From: Paramecium octaurelia
Lineage: Eukaryota > Ciliophora > Oligohymenophorea > Peniculida > Parameciidae
Assembly (NCBI GenBank): GCA_905182995.1
Contig: CAJJDP010000017.1
Coordinates: forward strand, 219,331-283,330
Direction of reading: 5' to 3'
DNA: 64,000 bases
In this document: positions 36,039 to 48,551 of the stretch, piece after piece
Position numbering within the stretch: the stretch's first letter is position 1
Layout: the number at the start of each line of letters is the position of its first letter
The notes under the pieces: model-generated
The model's input: only the letters and a program-made list of their open reading frames with translations
Database searches by the model: none
What the model was told of the DNA's origin: nothing
Made by a program: the position numbers and the translations under genes

Positions 36039-38092
36039 TCAACGTCTTGATTATTTTCCAATTCCACTTTTACCAGTAAATAAGTGCTTAGGCATTTTGC
36101 AATCTATTTTAGTATCACCATCACCAGCTTTAGCTTCGTTTCTTCTTCTTCTTTGTATTTTTTTAGACATCCTTTCCATAGCCTAAGATGTTAGATAGAA
36201 TATATTACTTATTCTTAAGCAGTAAGGACTTTCTTATTACCTCTACTTCTGCTTCTTGAGATTTCTCTAAGTCTGCTTCTACTTCTGGATAAAGCATCTC
36301 TTCCTTTTCTTTGATTTCTCTCATTTCCTTCAATATCCATATCATTATCATCACTATCATCTGATGAATGTTGTTGTCTTTTCTATTTTTAGATAACCTT
36401 CTTTGCAGCAAACTTCTAAGCTCTCTATTCTAAAAAGGTAGTATCAATTCCTTTTTTAGCAAAATCTTCTTTTGCATCTTCCAAGTTGGGTCTATGTAAT
36501 TTAACTTATTGCTTCATCTTCATGTGATGTTCTTCCTTAATCATCTCTCTTTTTTTGTTGACTTGATCTCTTGTGTTTAATAACATCTCTTCTCTAGCAT
36601 CTTCTTCTGGATCTTCAACTTCAGCTTAATCCATCATTTCTTCTTCCTTTTCCAATTCCTCCAATCTTTAGAGAATATCAGCATCAACAAAATCTCCAAT
36701 ATTCTTACCATCCATGATTTCAGGTACAGCATCATATTTCCAATCAGGATTGTCTAACAAAAAGTGTTCTATTAAAATAATCAACATATAATAATACCTT
36801 ATAATGGGAAGGAGAAGACTCCAGCTCCACCATTTTATTCTTGTACATCCTTCAAGGTTGGTCTATTTAATTTACCCACTACTTAAGGAATTACTGGCAT
36901 TCTATTTTGATTAACTCTTTTAGGTTAAGCAATATAGACTCCTTAGAGAATTGACTCTTCTCTCAAAAGATTTGGATTGCCACCTGTTAATTATTCAGGT
37001 TTAAGGTTCTATCTCCATTCATTTAATAAATTGCAGGCTTTTTCTTTAACTAAGGCTATTCCCTCACCAGATTTGTTACTCAATTAAGAACTAATAAATA
37101 GGTTTCAAATAGATACTAGAACACATTTTCAGATTGGATGACATCTTACAACTTTTATTAATCAATTGGATCTAATTATTCAAACTTTTTAATATCTATT
37201 TTAGTCATAACTAACAATAAAGGTTTATTCTTGAAGAGTGGTTTTAAGTCTTTGAAGAGTGCAATCTATTGATCAATTGAATAACTGCATGTTTCTGAGA
37301 TATCCAAGAAAAACATGATGCAAGCCTTTAAATGTGCAAGTGCTGTAATTGCTTACATTTCAATTGGGTTTCTTTCACTCAATGAATGATCCAAGACTCC
37401 TGGAGTGTCAATAACTTACCAACGTACAAAGTTGTAATCAGTGTGTCCAACATATAGATTTTATGTTGTGAATGGATAGGGTTGGACATCCAAATTGGCA
37501 TTAGTAATATTATTTACAAAACTACTCTTCCCGACATTGGGGAATCCAGTTACTAGGAGAGTTCTTTCAAAGGGATTGATGGCTGGCATTCTGGATAAGT
37601 GTTTTCTGACTTCATCCAAATAATTCAGAGAACTGGTCAATTTTTTAAGTGTGGTACACATACGACCTAATGCTGCTCTCTTTAACATTTTGCATCTATA
37701 CAAGGAATCACCGTATTTTAGTAATCTACAATAATCCTTTGCAATATTATCAATCACGTTTCTACAAGCATGTACATGTCCCAATGCCAATTTATAATGA
37801 TCCTTGTCATACAATACATTAATCAAATCTGCATAGAATGGATGAATATCATCTAACTATTTTATATTAGGATATCAAATACTTTTGGGAAGTCTTACAA
37901 AATGGCATCAATCTTCTCGTGAATGGTTTCTTATGTAAATTTCACTTTTCTCATATAAAATCCTCGAATTCTGGAGATATCGTATCCAGGATGGACTACT
38001 GTAGGTGTTTTCCTTTGAGTCTTAGATAAAATCACATTTATCATGTCTTTAGCAGGCATAACAGGACGTATAGTTTTGAAGTTATAAGACAT
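36039..38092 (-). CDS. NOG1: Nucleolar GTP-binding protein 1 (GTPBP4), 60S ribosome biogenesis
   Basis: GTPase that joins pre-60S particles in the nucleolus. 648 aa, the normal length, with introns near 37863, 37094, 36768 and 36186 (26, 26, 29 and 26 nt). N-terminal [20 protein letters not shown], then [21 protein letters not shown], the G1 loop [13 protein letters not shown], the switch QPYPFTT, G3 [11 protein letters not shown]4 VMTKID. The C-terminus [17 protein letters not shown] is the family end signature. Charged nuclear-targeting segments lie between. All motifs are in order, so this is one of the safest calls here. Confidence 0.96.
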
Positions 38093-38121
38093 TGCTATTT
38101 TTAATCACAAAAAATATTTAA

Positions 38122-40845
38122 TCAACAACATTAATTTAATATAGTTTATAATTCTACCTAAGTGACGGGCTTGGAAAGGAAATGATCCATACCACTCTCA
38201 AATCCTAATTTTTTAGTTTCCTCATCAGAAAATCCGCTGCACCCAATAATTGCACATCTACTTATCTGTTTCTCCCTCTCCATCATTCTAATTAATTTTG
38301 AAGTCTAATATCCATCCATCATTGGCATCTGTATATCGATAATCACGCATCTGATCCAATTACAACAATATTCCTAAGTGCTTTGCCATCCCTTTAGGAA
38401 ATCTAAGGCCTCCTAACCACTCTTTGCCTACTAATACCGATACTTCAAATTCTTCAACTAATAGCCCAAGATCATCAAATTTATTGGTTCATCATCGACA
38501 ATTAAGATTCTTGGACATGCACAATTTTCATAAGATTCTTGCACAGGATCCTCTTAAAAATTGTCATCTTCACATTAAAACTAATAGATTGTGCTTTCAT
38601 TCTCCTCTATCTTCTATTCGCTGATCACCTTTGCCCTGTATATTGAAGCACTCATTGGTTATAATGTTAACTAATCTCTCTTTGCCACCCTTACTATTGA
38701 GAGATTGCTCTCCTTCCTACCAAAGTACTTTGTATCTTAAGACTAATGAACAGAACTCTTAGTTTCGTTTTAGTCTAATATTTTAAAGATAAACCTTGTT
38801 CCTTATCCCAATCCCTTAGATTCAACCTATAATCCAACATCTCCACCGCTCAATTTCTATGCCAACACATTACTGATCATCAATCCCAAACCCACTCCTT
38901 AAGTGTTTAAATGCTTTGAATCTTCCAATTTCCCAAAAGGTTAGAATAGTTTCTTTATATCTTCTGGCTGTAATCCTACTCCAGTGTCTTCAACTGATAT
39001 TTCAATTAATTTTGGTTGTAATAATTTGGCCTCCACTTTTATTCCTCCAGTCTTAGTGAATTTAGTAGAATTGTTTATTAAATTCAATATAATCTATTGA
39101 ATTCTCTATTGATCTGATTTTATTAGACTTGGTATTTTTTTATCATATTTCAAACTCAGTTGCAAATTCTTAGCACCTACCGTGAAAGTCATCATGGCTA
39201 TTGCATCGAAAATTAGGGTTTTAATTGCAAACTCTTAAAATGTTAATTTAAATTTTCCAGCTTTTAATTAAGCTAGATCAAGCAAATCATTAGCCAATCT
39301 TGAAATTGATTCAGCTGAACTTTTTAATGGCTTCAAGTACCTTACATTAATATAAAATACTTACTTTTTACTGGTTTCTTTATCTTATGAATATTTTGAA
39401 ATTAATTGAGCACTTATAGCGCATATAGCACCTAAAGGGTTCCTTAATTCATGTGCAACATAAGATAACATTTTTGATTTATTTGAGTTTTGCTGTTATA
39501 ACACTTTATATTGATTAAATAATGACACATCTCTAATGATTAATAGGACATTCCTCTTGTTCTCATAAACATAAGCTTTGATTGTTATTTAAATCAACAG
39601 TCCAGCAGAATCCTCGTCATCTGATTGATCTTCATGCATTTCATTAAGTATTTCTTCTTTGGATTCTTCAATCATACAGAGCATCTTTACTTCTTTAATA
39701 AATTTAATCTTTTCCTTCTATGTCTTTTAAGAATATTAGGATACTTATCTTTGATAAGGGGATGGAGTGCTATTCTTATCTTGCAACGCTTTTTCAATTT
39801 CTTGACTTAAGGTTTCGGCCTTACTTAATTCATATTCATAATAATTGTAATACGTTTGTTCATCCAATGGTACAAAACAGTCTTTAATTATGGAGTTCTC
39901 TTCATTTAGTTATTATTAGAATTCATGAGAATTACTTTTTAATTTTTTATTCAGTGCTGCAAACATTTTATCAAATTAAGCTTGTTCACCAAACTAAAAT
40001 TTAGAGGAATAATTTTTCAATTCAGCAAGTCTTTTCGGAATTAGCTCTTCGGATATTGGTTTTCTCCCCAAAAGTGATCTCACTTGAATATTATGATATT
40101 CAATTTTATTTTAATCATTAATAATTATTATGCCTTCAGGGAATTGATTGAATAGAGTTTGATAGAAACTATTTTAATATTCGATTTATTCACGAATTGA
40201 TGCTTCTCTTTGTGGTTGTTATTAATGATGTAGTTGTTGACCCAAAGACAATATTTAAACATGATTTGATTCCTCATCTAAAATTTAAGCTTAAGGGCTA
40301 TCTAATTTCTCAGTAAAACTGCGAGAACTGGGTTTTTTAGATGTTTGTTGTTTATGCTGATTCTTCATTGTCTTTTCAACAAATAACTAGTATACCAATA
40401 TGAGTGTATACAGTATTTCCCCACATATTAATCCAATTTATGAAGAATCCAGAATTAAGTAAAACGTCGTTAGATTGACTGAAGCAATCACAACGAGTAG
40501 AAAACCCACTCTAACTATTTTATTTGGTAAAATTGTATCAACATCTAATTGAATTGTGAGACCAAGCCAAAAATATTAAAATCTACTAAGAAATCCATCA
40601 TTTTTCAATCCCATGTCAACACTACCTAAGCAAAAAAGATTCAGGACTTACCATAAGGATTTGCAAATTAATTGCGAATGCTCTGCATAATTTGAAATGT
40701 ATCTGTTTAGAGGCAAAGATAAAACTGTCAACAAGATGCTGAATATAACCTAAAAGTATTCGGTGTCGTCATTGGCTATTTTTATAATAAGTACCATTAT
40801 AAAATAAGTGAGTTGAATAAATACTCTCAAATAAACATTTTTCAT
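38122..40845 (-). CDS. Hybrid sensor histidine kinase with receiver domain
   Basis: About 900 aa. N-terminal multi-pass membrane region (about six hydrophobic segments in residues 5-160), then a PAS-like linker (FPEGIIIINDQNKIEYHN), the H-box KMLSYVAHELRNPLGAI with phospho-acceptor His near residue 465, an ATPase region with a glycine-rich GVGLMISN type motif, and a C-terminal receiver: ILIVDDEPINL, IDIQMPMMDGYQ with the acceptor Asp, and SKPVT with the conserved Lys. One intron of 24 nt near 39365 is in phase. Two-component kinases are rare in eukaryotes but known in ciliates. Its start codon is 11 bp from the divergent gene at 40857. Confidence 0.92.
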
Positions 40846-40856
40846 TATATTTTATT

Positions 40857-43800
40857 ATGTTTATTATATTATTCATTACGCACATACTAATTGATGTAGC
40901 TAGCACAGGAACAATATCTCCATCTATTTTCAAAGCCTACTAGACAACAGACACTTCTTTTACAAATGAAGTAACCTCACTCAAAATAAATACGCAATAT
41001 CTCATCAGGTTTGAATTTGATTTGCCAACTACCCTAAGTGTTAGCACTGATTACATTAGAATAGATGTATCTGGGTTTAAATCCATGGCCAAGTTCTTTT
41101 AATCATACTAATTTACAAATCCCTCTGCTGATGGAACTACTTTCCTTGAGTTCAAGGCTGATACTTCCACTAAAATTCAAACACCACTTATAGTGTTTTA
41201 TGCCACTACAGGTGCATCAACTAAGCCACATACATGTTCTGCCTATAGTTATAGAAGCGGAGGTACAACACTTGACACGAGTTCACCTAAGACATTCACA
41301 ATGACAGGAGGAACAATAACGTTTAGTAGCTCTATTAGTGTACCAAATAAGGTTTTTGGATAAAAATCTTTTTATGTCATAAGCCTCAACTTTGAAAACT
41401 CTTTATCAGAAGGACCCAAATCAATGACTTTCCCAAAACCATCAAGCTTAACAGCTGGCACTATTATATCCTGTTCAGGAACACCATCAACTACAATTGG
41501 ATGTACTTGTGACTCCTCATCAGGTTTGATAAAAATAACAAATTTAGATTCAACTAAGACTTAAACAATATCTTTAGAGTTTACTAACCCTCCTTCTCCA
41601 ACTTCGAGTGTTACTTTTAGTTCTTTTATAACATATATTGACACTTTTTAAGTTGATTCAAGTAGTACCACTTCAGTAGTGACTGGATACAATGATGGAA
41701 TAATAACAACATTATAACTTGAAAGTGGATCATACAAAGTAGGTTAAAGTGGTTCTTATTTAAAATACAAATTTACAAGTTTAAATGACATTGTAACTGG
41801 CTCTATTATTTAATTAGCTTTACCTAGTGATATTCAATGGAGTACAACATCTCCATCCTGTAATTTAAATTCGGCAAATGTAAATACTTGTTCTTATACA
41901 GTTAATTCAGATTAAACTAACTCAGTAACTTTAACTTTATCATCATCAATACCAGGAGGTACATCATTAATTTTAACAATTAATTCAATAAGAACTCCAT
42001 ACACCTTTAGCCCTGCCACAGGATTTTCATTTATGATTACTTCAGGTGGTGGTATATAATATGATAAAAATACAAATTTTGGAAGTTTAACTATGACAGA
42101 GTAAAGCGGAATTACTTTAGCATATTCTAGCAGATCAGATGATAAAAATGGTGCTTAATCTACTTATACAATTTCAACTAAATTTGAAACTAAATAGCCT
42201 AAATGGACTAAAATAACTTATACTCTTTAAGGATATGATTTAAGCAATGTTAACGCAGTTAAATTTTCTGGTTTTCCCTAATTCACATCCCCGACTACTT
42301 TATTAGTTATTAACACAGCGTATACTATTACATTTTAATTCGATGATGATTTGGCTGAGAATTAAAATTATGATACATTAATATATAACATCGTAAATAA
42401 AGATAGTGCAGGTACAATAACAGCTGAAACTACAAAAGATAATTTTAAGATTTCAACCACAGATAAAGGTACTGCTGCTACATTGCCAAGTGCTCTTCCA
42501 AATGACATATCTTTTTAGGATATTATTTAAGAAAAATAATTATTAGGAGTTGTAGATAGTTATTAATTTGCGGTTACTTTATCTAATTCACTCCCTACTG
42601 GATCTACAATTATTGTGACTATGCCAGATAACTTCTCTACTGTTTCACAAGATTGTGCAACATTTGTGGATAATATTATAGGATTTTCAGTTGATACTTG
42701 TTCAGTTAACAGTAAGGAAATAACAATAACGATAAAGACTGCAACTACAGATAAACTTATACAATTTCAATTTAACAGTTTAATTAGGAACCCAAAGATT
42801 TATTCATCTAATTATCTATTTAATATTAGAACATAAAAAGGAACAAATATCATTGATGAATTGAAAAGTTCAGATAGGTCTAAATTAATATTTAAATTAT
42901 TGTGTACTCCCACTCCTTCAGCATTTTGTAAAGAATGTGATTCTTCAGGTAATTGTTTGTCTTGTTATTCTGATACTTCAATAACTCAAAATATTTACTT
43001 TTTAAATAAGAAATGTTTGAGTACTTGTGGATCATTGTATTATAGTGACTCTAGTAATAACTGTAAATCATGTCCAAATTATTGTTTAGAATGTACAAGC
43101 AGTTCATTATGTTAAAGCTGTTTTGATGAGACAACTTAGGAGATTAAGAATGGAAAATGTGTTTTGAAATGCACTGAGAAATAATTTGATTTTAATGGTA
43201 TATGCACTGCTTGCAACGATAATTGTAATACTTGTGTTGATTAAAGTACTAAATGTACGTCCTGTGGTGAAACAAATAATTTACTATATCAAAACAAGTG
43301 TGTTTCTTAATGTCCAACAGGAGTATTTTAAGTTGGGTTTTCTTGTATTGCATGTACTTCACCTTGCAAAACATGTGACACTGGTCCAACTGTATGTCTC
43401 ACTTGTGTTGCTAACTATTATTATAAAAAGGCATCACTAAGTTGTGTTTCTGATTGTGGTAATAGATATTTTAAGGATGGAAGTGATTGCACATTATGTT
43501 CTGATCCTTGTAATAATTGTTTGAGCAATACTATATGTATTGATTGTCTCACTGGATATTACTTTTTTAATAATAGTTGTGTATCAACAGTACCAAATGG
43601 TTATTATAAATCAGGTACTACTTTGAATAAGTGTCCTGACATTTGTGGTAATTGCATTTCAGAAACCGAATGTACTTCATGTCCAACAAATAAATACTTG
43701 TTAGCAAAACAGTGTTAAGATAAATGTCCTGATAAATATTATTCATAAAATTTTGTATGTTATGCTTGTGATACCTCTTGCTTATAATGTTCATCAAGCA

Positions 43801-46800
43801 CAGTATGTACTTAATGTCCAGAGAATTAATAACATTTGACCGGTAAATGTTATTAGAATTGTCCAAATAAATACTACTCTTTAGATTATTAATGTTTAGC
43901 ATGTTAATCATCATGCGCTACTTGTGTAAATGGTCTAGAATGTAAGACATGTCCAGTCAGTTCACCATATATGTTGAATAGCTTATGTGTTTAGTCTTGC
44001 TAAACCAACTATTACATAAAAGAGTATGTTTGTATCAAATGTGCTAACGAGTGTGCTACTTGTGATGAAAAGGGATGTCTCACTTGCGTGTAGAATTACA
44101 AACAGTTAGATTAAACATGTGTGACTTCATGTCCAACTGGATATCAAGATGTACATAGTATATCAATAAAATAGCTGAACAATATAAATATATGTGAGAA
44201 AGTGACTGATACAGAGTAACAGGTGATATCCAACTTATAAGAAAACAAATATATACCCATTCCATTCACCATAGTTTCTTTAATTATGATTTTAAGTGTT
44301 GTTGTGGCTAAAATATAGAAAACAGAGGTATTGTATTTTAGCAATTGTAGACTTTTATTCCAGGATCAGCTGTTGGTTTATTAGGTCTAATCATCATAGG
44401 ATCATGGGCAGTGTTACTACTCCTACAATTGGATTACCTTTTGGAGAAGTTGGAAACTTATTTACTGATGGCTGCAATTGGAGTTCATATACTATTAAAT
44501 CTCATTAATTTATGTGTTGTTAAACATTGTACTTAAGGTGATACTGCTTTCAATTTATGGTATTCAGCAAGGAAATCCAATTCGTGTGCATACATCTTTT
44601 TAAATTTATTGTCAATTCTGAGTTTCTCTATGACAAGATTTTACTTTTCTAGATATTTCGGGTTTAGATTCTTGAAATGTAAGTTATCAGATGTAGAAAA
44701 CATGGTTGGTATGAATATCATCAATGGACTCTGTGCATTTGTATAATTAATTTATCTATTCATTTTAGTTTTGCTGTATTCCAGCTTTAATAGCCAGTGT
44801 ACTTCTTGCATATAGAGATCAATTAAGAGAGTAACTATTCATCAGCAGTATTGATTCATTCATAGTAACGATAATCTTCGGGATCTGTTTAATATGGGAA
44901 ACCCAAAAAGAAGAGAACTTTTTTGAGGACATCAACTATGCATCAGTCTCACAGTCACATTAAGTCATTCCTGAGTTTTTTTAAACTAATCGATCAAAGT
45001 AATCCAAAAGGTTTTCCTTTGAAGATTCTATAAATGGCTAAAAGTTCAATCATCATGAATAAGACGAGGAACCATCCTTCCCTAAAATTGATGAATCAAT
45101 TGAATACAAAGATCCCAATTATAGTAGTCAATAACCATTTCAGAAAATGTTACAAAAAAATTCCTAATTCACTTTCAAATAAGAAATTCTTGATCCAAAA
45201 CAAGATAATTCAAATAGATATCAAGAGGAAGTGATCTTATAAATGCCCAATAACGATGTGTCTGAACCATTATCGATTGGAGAATCATAAAGAGACTAAT
45301 TAGAAATGCAATAGAAATAGACACTGGAATAATAGTAATAATAGAAGATTTTCGAAGAATAATAAAGAATCGAATTTGAAAAGCAATAAGAACAATTAAG
45401 GTAATTAGAAGAATAGAATAAAATAGAAGATTAAAAGAAGAAAGAAATACAAAAATAATAGGATGAACAATAAAAACAGGAAGAAATTAGAAAATAGGAG
45501 TTAGAAAGAGAGGCAGAACTCAAAAGAATAGAGGAAGAACAATAAAAATAAGAATAAATTAAATAATAAGAACTCGAAAAAATTAGAAAAGAAAAGGAAT
45601 TATAAATCTAGGAAGAATAAAAAAAATAATAAGAATTAATAATTTAGTAGTAGTAAGAAGAAGAAAGGAAAGCAAAATAAAAGGAGGAACAAAGATAAGC
45701 ATTGGAGAAAGAAGAAGCTTTGAAGTTAGAAAAATAAAAAGAGGAAGAAAAATTGGCAATTCAGAGAGAGGAAGCATAAAGAATAGAAAAATAAAAGGAG
45801 GAAGAGAGATTAGAGTTGGAGAGATAGGAAGCACAAAGGTTAGAACAATAGAAGGAGGAGGAGAGATTGGCTGAATTAAATTAAAAGTAAAAAATTGAGC
45901 AAGAATAAAGAGCTGCTGAATAATAGAAAATTGAAGAAGAATAATAGGCAGAACGATTAAGATAGGAAGAATTGAAAATTAAGGAATAGGAGGAAGAGGC
46001 AAAAAGAATTTAAGAGGAATAGAAAAAGTAGGAAGAATTAGAATAAAAAAAGAAGGATGAAGAACTTAATCAATTAGTAGAAGAATAAAAACTATAGGAG
46101 CAAAAAGAATAGGAAATGCTTCAACGATAAAAATAATCTAGATAGGCTGCTGATTAAAATTCAGAAATCGATGTGATGTAAAATGAAATTGAAGATTTGA
46201 AATAGGAAATTAATGAATTCGATCAAAATAATCACAATAAATTGAATGATATTATTTTGGTGGATTAAGATGATGATGATGTTGGATGGGATATAGAAAA
46301 TGAAGAAGCCGATGATCAAGCTTATGAGTAAGGTGTAACTGCATAATAAAAGAAATTTTAAAAGGAAATTATTTAAGATGATAAAAATGATGCAGATGAT
46401 GATTGGGATGTTCCGACTTCAGGTTTTGTAAGCGTATAACCAAAATCTTAGTTAAAAAAGGATTAATAGATTGAAGAACCCATTAACCCTTTTAAAGGAT
46501 ACAATTAGAAGTAGGCAGCTGAATCAGATCTTTTCAAATAATCAAGAGATGATTCAGATGATGAGGATTGGGCTGCTAATTAAATCTCTCCATCTGAATT
46601 CAATATTCTGAATTAAAGATTTGATCATGAAAAGCATTCTATCACATAGGCTGAAAGATCTAAAAAGTTTTCCCAAACAGGTTAAAATTTTAAATCTGTT
46701 GTCAAGAGACCAACTCTTCCTGATCCTTAAACAAATAGTGATAATGAATCAATAGACTAGTAATCAGTGTTTGATTAGTTCGCTAGAAATTAATTAAACT

Positions 46801-46907
46801 AGATACCTAAAAAACAAAATTAAGGATTAAATAAAATATATTTATAAAGGTAGCAGATCAAATAGAAAGGCGCAAATAACATTGGAATTAATGATATTAA
46901 ATTTTGA
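40857..46907 (+). CDS. Giant cysteine-rich-repeat membrane protein with a Gln/Glu-rich cytoplasmic tail
   Basis: 1999 aa, introns 44296..44318 and 44741..44768. Signal peptide MFIILFITHILIDVAS. An ectodomain rich in Ser, Thr and beta repeats follows (about residues 20-690), then about eight furin/growth-factor-receptor-like cysteine repeats of the type CxxCxxxCxxC (CTACNDNCNTCVDQSTKCTS). Next come several hydrophobic segments (FTIVSLIMILSVV, GLLGLIIIGSWAVLLLLQ, YIFLNLLSILSFS, FIVTIIFGICLIW). About 600 residues are predicted cytoplasmic: a long Glu/Gln/Lys coiled coil, then acidic repeats with DDDDVGWDIE, DDDWDVP and DDEDWAAN. The ecto and membrane parts fit the large ciliate GFR-like membrane family. 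The tail is in one frame and has no TGA. Confidence 0.85.
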
Positions 46908-46939
46908 AATATTAATTATAAATTAGTAATATTTTTTTT

Positions 46940-47884
46940 ATGAATTAGGAAGTTGATTTTATTTAATGTAAACCCTCTATAACAATCGATTATAAAATGG
47001 AGGATTTACCTAAATTCAAAGATGAATCCAACATTGTTGTCTTATTTGGTTTCCCATATGATGAAGGCACAATAAGAAATAAAGGTAGGGCTGGAGGAGA
47101 AAATGCATATGAATAAATTATGCTAGTGTTGAAATCTAAACTTCAAGCATGTAATCCATCATAAAAAGTAATACATGTTGGGGCTGTACCTAAGTAACTA
47201 ACATTAGAAGATGCCCATGAGTATCTGTATTAACATGTTGGTGAAATTTATTATTAATTACCTTAAGCTAAAGTGATTGTTATCGGTGGTAGCAATGATT
47301 AAAGCTATCCTAATTTTAAAGGATTAGTTGATGGAATGCAATGCAAGAAATTAGGTGTTATCAACATAGATTCTCATCTAGATGTTAGACCATTGCTTAA
47401 TTAGAATTAATGTCATTCAGGATCTCCTTTCAGAAGCATGCTTGAAGATGTAGAGCGCTTTTAGAATAGTAAATTTGTGGAATTTGCAATAAAAGGCTGC
47501 ACTTGCTCTTATGAACATTATCAATATGTATTAAACAAAGGGGGGAAGGTTTATTTCATGGAAAAAGATATCAGAAGATTAAATGCCGAAAATCAAGGCT
47601 TAAGTGCTATGAATAATGTATTAACAGAATTTGAGAATGATGAAAATATTGACTTTATCTTCTTGTCTTTTGACGTCGATTCTATTAATAGTGCATGGTG
47701 TCCAGGAGTATCTGCTCCATCGATTGTTGGGGGTTTGACTAATGTTGAAGCATTGTCAATTATGGAAAGAGCAAAGAAATCAAAAAAGATTAAATTGATT
47801 GATTTAAGTGAGTTTAATCCAGCAGTCGAATGTGAACGCACTTCTAATTTGATTTCTGAAATGATAATTACATTTATTTTATGA
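46940..47884 (+). CDS. Ureohydrolase family protein (arginase/formimidoylglutamase-like)
   Basis: 314 aa, no intron. The fold signatures are ordered: VIGGSNDQSYPN where active enzymes have GGDHS, NIDSHLDVRP (DxHxD metal motif), and FIFLSFDVDSINSAWCPGVSAP (SFDxDxxDP region), with EFNPAVE near the end. The DxHxD and DxD metal ligands are kept, but the first histidine ligand of GGDHS appears as Asn. Substrate is not clear: the surrounding sequence is closer to formimidoylglutamase (HutG) than to arginase. It starts 32 bp after the giant gene. Loss of a metal ligand may mean reduced activity or an altered centre. Confidence 0.82.
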
Positions 47885-48551
47885 ATATATTTATAGTTGA
47901 TATATGCATAAAAATGATAAATTGAAGATATTTCAAGGTATAAATATAATGCTTAAATTCAAGAAGAGAATAAATGAGGTTTAGTTTTTTATTATTAGAG
48001 ATTCATTAATAAATTCATCATTTATTAGTAGATAGAATTCTCCTAAAATGAAATTGCATTATGAAAGATACCTTTTCCAAAATAAAAAATAAAGGAAAGA
48101 CAAATTAATAGTATGTCTTTTAATCATTTTTAATATTATAATTAAAAATCTATAGAAATAAACAAAAGTTGATCAAACAGATAAATAGTCAATATATTAC
48201 TATTGAGAATAAAGATATCTAATCTGAATTGGAAACATTTAGGGATTACAAGTCATTGTAATATTAAATTATTTTTTCTATTCTTAAATAATGAAAAAGT
48301 TGATTATTGTGTTAATATCAATAAAATATACTAGGCTTACAAGGGGAAGTATTATTAGATAATATTCCAAAAAAAATAATATAGCTACTTAGTTCAATTT
48401 TTTTTCAGAAATAAGATGTAAAACTAATTATATTTTTAATTAGAATGCATACAATAATCAATAAAAAACTTAGGTACTCAAGCAAATCAATAGAAAATTG
48501 ATATATTATTTATTTTGTAATTTCATAAATTCATAACAATTTTTAATAAAT
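47885..48551 (+). other. Spacer with a possible small basic protein
   Basis: A plus-strand ATG at 47949 opens MLKFKKRINEVQFFIIRDSL and runs to about 48110, then coding-like residues resume in another frame (QINSQYITIENKDIQSELET) to a TGA near 48293. The connecting intron could not be fitted to the usual sizes, so a gene is only suspected. The remainder is AT-rich and holds the promoter of the MORN gene. Confidence 0.3.

Noticed and set aside
37461-37826. A short separate GTPase gene
   Set aside because: It is one exon of NOG1; the neighbouring exons and introns complete the family protein.
45230-46200. Simple-sequence repeat or non-coding AG-rich tract
   Set aside because: The purine-rich run stays in one frame with the giant gene for hundreds of codons without TGA and encodes a coiled coil.
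47593-47841. 82-aa minus-strand ORF in the ureohydrolase gene
   Set aside because: Antisense shadow of the plus-strand frame, which carries the SFDVDS signature.
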